Below are positions 58,273 to 64,000 of a stretch of DNA of 64,000 bases, in pieces. The stretch lies in NCBI GenBank assembly GCA_905221605.1, contig CAJNDS010002429.1, positions 62,001 through 126,000 on the forward strand. The letters are read 5' to 3'. This stretch comes from Symbiodinium natans. Its lineage: Eukaryota > Sar > Dinophyceae > Suessiales > Symbiodiniaceae. The notes below the pieces were generated by a model. The model saw nothing but the letters and a program-made list of their open reading frames with translations. It was not told the origin of the DNA and ran no database searches. Position 1 is the first letter of the stretch; the number at the start of each line of letters is the position of its first letter. The position numbers were made by a program, and so were the translations under genes.

Positions 58273-59349
58273 GGCAGGAGCAAGCGGAGCAAGTGTCTAG
58301 GCACCCCTTCGAGCCAAAGCAAGAGCCACACAACTCCTAGGGTGAAGTTTTGATGTTCATCACTCTTCGTGGCTGGTCACTCCTGAGCAGCTTCTTATTC
58401 ATCCAGGACTCGGCCTTCGAGATCCGGCCTTAAGCATTACGAGACCAGAAGTTCAGCTTTCGGCAAACTCTGCTCCTTTTCTGATTTTCTGGGAGCTCGA
58501 CAACGACTCCGAGGAGGACGTCCGAACGGACAGTGTGCCTGTCCGATGCTCAACACTGCCGCAGCGATGCACTTTCTACTGGGCTTGAGGCCGCTGAGGC
58601 CTTCTGGTCGATGGGTCCTGCGCACAGTCATGTGCATGTGCACAGAGACGCATGACTCCATCGGGCCATGTCACAGAGCGCCAGAGAAGAAAGCCACCAA
58701 AACTACATGCGCTCCAACTACATGAGTCAACATGTCTCATGACGTCTTATGACTGCTGGCTTGGCTCTGTGGGGTTGAGTGGTTGAGGGGCGAGGCGACT
58801 GCGACACTTAAACACTCGAACGCTTGCACAGCACACCATCAGTCCCATGCGGTTGCAAGACTGCCGAGATAGGCTGCCACGTCTTTGCACCTGGCTTGCA
58901 GATGTGCGCAGCGCATTGCCGGACACTGAATTCTGTGGATGCTCAGGCCAAGGCTTGGAAGGGCGAACCTGACAAGGCTGCGTGACGGGTCTACACAGTC
59001 TCCAAGTAGCTTTCAGATGCCCCTGCAAGAAGATGCGGGTCAAGGCACGGCTTGGTTGAGAAACCGCATCCACCGCATCCTCTCGGGACGCGAGACAGAG
59101 CAGCTTCCGACTGGAGACTCGAGGAGAGATGCGCCTTCGGCCTCTTCGGCCTTTTCCGCCTTTTGGGCGCCTTGGTTTCCGTTGGCCGGGCTGGCGGGGC
59201 TCGCCGGGCTCGCCGGGCTGGCCGGGCTGCCTTGACTGTCTTTGGCCTAACCGGATGGAAGCACACGAAATGCGGAGACGAGGATAGACTCGGGATGATT
59301 CGGGCAAATGCAGGATTCGCGCGCACCTCAGCCTCCAGATTGGGCTCAC
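58273..59349. other. No secure gene; GC-rich Gly-Pro coding-like patch
   Basis: At about 59160-59235 a short GC-rich repeat encodes PGQPGEPGEP-like triplets on the minus strand next to a Lys/Arg-rich stretch. It may be a disordered segment of the gene with exons at 59350-59504, or non-coding. Confidence 0.3.
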
Positions 59350-59504
59350 CCTCGACTTCTGGGAATTGGAGACACAGCACAACCTGAGCAGTTGGAAGCT
59401 GCGGACTCGCGGACGAACAGAAGACCCCATGAAGCCTCCACTCCGCTTCGGTCTACGACCAGACTCTTCTTGGCGTTGCCAGCTAAGCAAGCCTGGACAA
59501 GCTC
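59350..59504 (-). CDS. Two exons of an unassigned gene
   Basis: Exon 59504-59436 encodes ELVQACLAGNAKKSLVVDRS and joins in phase to exon 59383-59350, encoding VVLCLQFPEVE. The 52-nt intron has a GC donor and AG|G acceptor, and the second exon ends at the donor GTGAG. The exonic sequence following that donor is also open (EPNLEAEVRANPAFARI), so retention is possible. No domain is recognised. Confidence 0.45.
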
Positions 59505-60129
59505 CTGGAGCGAAGGTGAGCGAAGCATGTGTAGGTAAGGACACGGTCACGATCATGGCTCCTCCTGTTGGGTAATCTCGGACTCATCCACCTTCTGCAA
59601 GATGTCACCCACGAGCAGACCAGCCTGCACAAGGCGATGTCTGGGGCAAGGCACAAGTTCTAAGTAAAGATTGTCTCAGACTAAGAGAATTTGAAATGTC
59701 CACTCTTGTGGTCACCGCACCAGCTTGCCTAGGAAACAAGATGGACCTGCGAAGCCCTCGAGAACCCTCTGCATGCCTCTGCAGCAACAGATCCTGATCA
59801 GATGTAAGTCCACTTTCATGCACGTGACAAGCTTGCGCCCGAAACAGTCGACTGTGTCAGTGCCAGTGCCGAGATTCCGGGGCACACAAAGGTCACACGA
59901 AGCCCTTCCAGAAAAATGCCCATCTGGCGTCGTCCTGGCGATTCGTCACCGGCCGTCTTCAAAAGCCTTGTGGTACAAAGCGGACTCCTGCCCGCAAACT
60001 CTCCACATCCTGGAGGTGAGGTCCTCGTTGCGAGGCATCATGGACATGTTGAGAGTCGTGCAAAGGCAGCGGCCACATCACACGCGCAAGATCATTGAAC
60101 TTTTAGCTTGACCGCATTAAGGAATAGGC

Positions 60130-60240
60130 ACCGAACTGTAATCGTGAACCGAACCGATTCGTGCGGAACCGCTGGAACTGCCGATGTTGCTTTAGGAACC
60201 GCGAACCGGAATCTCAGAAACCGAACCGAAAAAACTGTTC
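60130..60240. repeat. Degenerate GAACCG repeat, copy 1
   Basis: GAACCG and AACCGAACCG units recur with spacers across about 110 bp. A related tract lies at 61255-61350. Confidence 0.7.
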
Positions 60241-61254
60241 CAGTCAGCGTGTGACACAAACCCCAAACAGTGAAACTTGAAGAGCTTGATGAGGGGGCCT
60301 CTCCGGGCTTTGCCTTTAAAGGCTGTGCCCTTCTTCCTGTGGGAAGTCTAGTTTTTCAAGGTTTCGAGCCGAATTGCGTACTCCTTCATTCAATCATTGC
60401 GGGCCCCAAAGCTGACTTGGGCATCCCCCGCTCCGTTTCAGGCACCAACAGGGAGGATGCGCCGTTCGAAAATCTCAGACCCAAAGCTGCCGAATTGTGA
60501 ATTGTGGACTCCCCCGCGTGCCTCCTCCCCTGTGCCCTTCCGCGGACCCCCCCATGCAAATCATGCATATTCATTTTTTAACCCTCAGTGCCTGCCTGCG
60601 TTGCCCTGCATTGCATTGCCTGCATTGCATTGCCTGCATTTGGGCTGGCGGTATGGGAAGGCGGGGCACCCCATCTGGGAACGGACTTCAAACGAAGCCG
60701 ATGATGTACCAATCCAGGCTGACCTGGAGCAAATTGCAACCTGACGCAAACAAGGAAGGGATGATGAGGGTTGCATGGTGTTGCATGCATGCGCAGATAC
60801 CGCTTGGGGACAGTTTGACCAGACAGAGGAGCTTTCGCAGGGCAAATATGTTCCTACGCCGGGGCAAATGTGTTCCTACGCCGTTGCCGAAAAGGGCCCA
60901 ATGAGCACCCCTGCCAGAGCCTGCCCGAAAGCTCCTGGAGCCCAAACCTAGCCGACCTCCGTTCTTTGTCATTCAGAATGCTCGCGACATAAACCGAGGC
61001 ACAAGAAACAAACCACACAGGGTTTCTTGAGCAAGAGACCGACCAGCTCGTGTACAGAATAACTCTTGTAGCCTTGGAGGGGGGAACCATGGAGGCCTGT
61101 GCACTTAAGGTCAGTCGGACGGACGTGGAAGGGCGCGGAGGTTGTGAAGGGGTGCGCGGGCAAAACATGTCGTGTTGTTTTCGTCGACTTTCGGCAGTCG
61201 CTTCGGGGGCTAACCAAAGCGTCACCTGCAGCCACCCTCGCGCAAGAAGCCGTC

Positions 61255-61350
61255 TGGAACCGCGAACCGAAGCGCACGAAGTGTTCGAACACCAGAAGCA
61301 TGCGAACCGAACCAGTGGCTTAACAGCCGAAGCCGAATCGAACCGTTCCA
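61255..61350. repeat. Degenerate GAACCG repeat, copy 2
   Basis: GAACCGCGAACCGAAGC and further GAACCGAACC and GAATCGAACCG units. It is in the same orientation as copy 1, about 1.1 kb away. Confidence 0.7.
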
Positions 61351-61584
61351 TTCAAGAATTGACCATCGTTAAGCAGGATGTAGGAGGGTCCTAGCATTTC
61401 AAAGAGCTGCTCAACCGCATCGGCAGCGGCCTCTTCGAAGCACGAGGGCGCAACAAAAACATGGCAACACCAAGAAGCCGTAGCTTTCTCATAAATTCCC
61501 ACCTGGCCACGCCAGTGTTAAACTCTTACACCTGCAACATGTGCTGAATCCTGCGGCCGGAGCTCCTGCTGCGAAGTTGCCTCG

Positions 61585-62424
61585 TCATTGCAAGCCTGCG
61601 GTTCTTCTTGCGCAGTTTTTGCAAGATTCCTCAAGCTCCCCCGCAAAGAGCAAGTTGAACCCTACAGAGCGGGCCAAACAAACACGTGACGCGCTTCAGC
61701 CCGCACAGCCTCTGCACGCAGCCTAGGCTGCATCGGATTCACTGAGCGCATTCTGAAAAATCACGATGCATCCTGAATGAATTGAATGAATCCCTGAGCT
61801 TTGCCCAGATTTGCCAAGTGTCTGCTCACCCAAGCTCTCTAGGTACTTCAACATGATGTCTTTCGCGGCTTCCGCCTGCTCTGCCATCGTCTCTTGCTCC
61901 TGCCGAGCTCGCAAAACAACTTGACCGAAATCCCATCCATTTCCGCGGCACGTCCTCCGAGCCAAGCTTTTCTGATCCTTGCATGTCGGAAGCAAGGGTC
62001 CCTGCAATCCACAGCCGCAGGACCGCCAAACCATGTATCAAGAATGAAAATTTCCGAGAATTGAGAAAGCCATCTCCTGTGAGCATCTCGGCAGTGTCCT
62101 CACCAAACACAGCCTGCTTAGTGGCGCATGCCCGTTGCAAGCTGCTCATGCAAGGATGTCTTTGTAGGACCTTTCATCTGTGTATGCTGATACGGGCTCC
62201 GCCAACTGCTGCTAAATCGAACCACACATGCTGAAGGCCCACCGCATGCAGGGCAACAAGATCACAGCCCCAACCCTGAAGGCCTACTGCAATCGGTTAG
62301 AACCCGCCACATGCAAAAGAGACCCGCATGGTACCTCGGCCGGCTCATCTTGTTGTTCTGGACCCGGACCAAAGTCTGTTAGGTCAAGCCCTTCGAGTAG
62401 CTCTGCGGCTGCCTCCTGCACAAC
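61585..62424 (-). CDS. Spliced gene encoding an acidic helical protein, 3' part
   Basis: Three exons join in phase: 62424-62335 (VVQEAAAELLEGLDLTDFG, ending QQDEPAE), 61899-61830 (EQETMAEQAEAAKDIMLKYL) and 61661-61585 (FNLLFAGELEESCKNCARRT, TGA). The introns are 435 and 168 nt, both GT-AG, with AG|G acceptors. The protein is Ala/Glu-rich and helical. Another frame over the last exon (QEEPQACNDEATSQQEL, ending at a GT donor) is also protein-like, so the end is not certain. It may be the 3' part of the TFIIB-like gene at 63.3-64 kb, being on the same strand, but no linking exon is proven. Confidence 0.4.
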
Positions 62425-63315
62425 CTGAGTGTTCACAATTTATCACTCACTCCTCGTTGGTTGCTTGTGGCTTGTGGTGGCCAATTTAAGAAGCACGTAG
62501 GTTCGATTGTTGGTGTACTGCGCACTCTTTTGGTACAAAGGCTTGGCACTGAAAGGTGCGCCAGTTCCTGATTCCTGGCTATTTCTGCATGGAATGATAC
62601 GGCTCATGGACCGGGTCGCAGTTTGAGGCTTGAGGCTTTGCCTAAGGTTGCAGCATCGTCCTCGTCCAGAACAAGGTGCAAGGCCTCTGAGCTGTGTAGT
62701 ACCCAATACAATCACGAAAGACATGGCTGCTGCTCCTATAGTCCTTAGGCAACTGAAGTGCTTGGATTCAGGCCGCCTCTCTTAGACGATGACTGCCTGA
62801 AGTTTCTGGACCAGTATGAGGGCTCCATTGTTTCCGATGCCCACCACACATCACTGCCCCCTACTGTTCACCATAGTTAAATTGGCACTCAATGCACTCA
62901 AAGGCTCCTTCTGTTGCGACTGTCCGGAGCGCATCCAAGGCTGCTAAGCGGACCTTTTGCACGGAACGGAAGATTTAGAAAAACATGGAGGTGGGCCACG
63001 ACGGACTCCACCCCTAGCTCAAGCTTGCCACGCTGGGGTCTGCGTCCTCTTTGGCAACCTTCACCAACCTCAGCACCCAAAAGACTGAAAAAACACGAGT
63101 GCGATTTCAGTTGGAAGGCCAACCCTGTGACGGCTCACACCTTTTGATTGCATGTTCCGGGCTTTCTTTGGCATCCGGTGTTCTTGTGCACGGACTCGCT
63201 TGCCCTTGAGCCGCGAGGGAGCGCCAGGTTTTTCAGATTGCTCTTCGCATTCCAGCTGCTGGAGCGCCTCTGCGTTAGCATTGTGGGGGCCCCGAGGCGA
63301 TGTGTGCAACATGCG
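62425..63315. other. Unresolved stretch between two minus-strand exon groups
   Basis: The minus strand at about 63130-63260 encodes EALQQLECEEQSEKPGAPSR and a very basic segment (LKGKRVRAQEHRMPKKARN) that could be a nuclear signal of the neighbouring TFIIB-like gene. The splice sites for it are ambiguous. The rest shows no gene. Confidence 0.35.
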
Positions 63316-64000
63316 ACCCTCGTGTGCAACTGTGCCGCCTGCTGGGCAGCCTGCTGCATGTCCAGCTGCTGCCGCCGGAGCCGCGGCGCACACGACCGCA
63401 GCAGCTCCCAGTGCTCCAGGGCGAAAGGGAGGTAACTCAGAGCAACTCAAGCACAAATTGACGTCTCCCGATCCGCCCTTCAGCATGAGCCCTTCAGCAT
63501 GTGCTAATCTCCAACAAGCTGCACATGCAAGTTGTCGGCTGTGATCATGTGACCCCACGGCAGATGTAGCATCACGGAAAGGATCAGCTCCTTGATCTCC
63601 TGACCAGCTTTGCGCTTCACTCATGCGACAAGTGTCCGGAAAGCGAGATCTACCAGGGTCACCAGAGCTGGCAACAGGAATAACACCCGAGTCTACCAGA
63701 GTTCCTGCACGCGCTTCTTCACGGTTCCAACACCGATGTACAGGAAGTCGGCGACCTCGCAAGCTTCCGGTGTGCACTCCAGCTTCTGACGAGAGCAATG
63801 GCAGAAAAGCTCTCACTCTGCCCTTCCCCCCCCCCCCCCCCCCCCCCCCCCCACAAAAAAAAAGTCTTATACTCTCCAATCCTGGCCGCATCTTGCGCGT
63901 CCAGTTCGTAAAAGTAGGCCCGGGCAGCCAAGACAAAAGCTGCCGCAATCACAAATGCCCACTTCCGGCCAGTGCAAACCCAGCCTGTCCATTGCCCGGA
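63316..64000 (-). CDS. TFIIB/BRF-like cyclin-fold protein, partial (runs off the window)
   Basis: Four exons read on the minus strand: from the edge to about 63884 (CTGRKWAFVIAAAFVLAAR), 63755-63705 (VADFLYIGVGTVKKRVQ), 63599-63520 (EIKELILSVMLHLPWGHMIT) and 63435-about 63316 (YLPFALEHWELLRSCAPRLR). Together they match the TFIIB cyclin repeat: TGRK, the AAA..LAAR helix, then a helix-turn-helix like VADxxxIGxGTVKKR. Members recruit RNA polymerase to promoters. The introns are about 130, 105 (GA donor) and 84 nt (GC donor); the first donor and the AG|T acceptor of the last exon are uncertain. The N-terminal zinc ribbon, if present, lies outside the window. Confidence 0.65.
63827..63862 (+). repeat. 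Poly-C (26) followed by poly-A
   Basis: A run of 26 C, then ACA-type bases and nine A, inside the inferred first intron of the TFIIB-like gene. Homopolymers of this length are prone to sequencing and assembly error, and here they disturb open frames on both strands. Confidence 0.95.

Noticed and set aside
59130-59235. Collagen-like gene from PGQPGEPGEP triplets
   Set aside because: Only about five Gly-Xaa-Yaa triplets occur, in a short GC-rich repeat, which is not enough for a collagen domain.

Overview
The window looks like nuclear DNA of a dinoflagellate, most likely a Symbiodiniaceae-type (coral symbiont) genome. The basis is: spliceosomal genes whose inferred introns mostly start with GC or GA and end AG|G, near-uniform gene orientation, TTTAGGG-type repeats, an EN+RT retroelement, a tandem array of EF-hand voltage-gated channels, and abundant microsatellites. 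Nothing bacterial, plasmid-like or viral is evident.

Layout. 1-3.7 kb holds degenerate TTTAGGG repeats and no secure gene. 3.7-8 kb holds three poorly known minus-strand genes or exons, one with an EF-hand-like last exon. 9.5-18.7 kb is the best-supported block: four tandem, same-strand paralogues of a one-domain (six-helix) voltage-gated cation channel with cytosolic C-terminal EF-hands. 18.8-23 kb is gene-poor. 23-27.7 kb is a plus-strand non-LTR retrotransposon with an intact AP-endonuclease/reverse transcriptase ORF and frame-broken downstream parts. 28-30.1 kb is repeat-dense: C-rich tandem repeats, a 100-N assembly gap, TTTAGGG-like sequence, an 87/108-bp repeat and a long TAG array. 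30-38 kb has only weak exons. 38.3-39.4 kb is a CWF19L1/Drn1-like gene. 40.9-45.7 kb has an unassigned multi-exon gene, a multi-exon protein kinase and a terminal exon. 46-52.7 kb is mostly empty. 52.7-64 kb carries a small membrane protein, a tandem CRAL-TRIO (Sec14) protein, a ubiquitin-like/ankyrin protein, two unassigned spliced genes and a TFIIB-like cyclin-fold gene running off the right edge.

How it fits together. Every host gene I can support lies on the minus strand; only the retroelement is on plus. This matches the unidirectional gene clusters known from Symbiodiniaceae. The channel paralogues share an N-terminal MPxP start, a KFxQQE motif, S1-S6, pore and EF-hands, yet none shares an intron position with another. 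Together with direct repeats at intron ends, this suggests intron gain after gene duplication. Splice junctions are my own hand inferences from frame and paralogue alignment; no transcript data were available.
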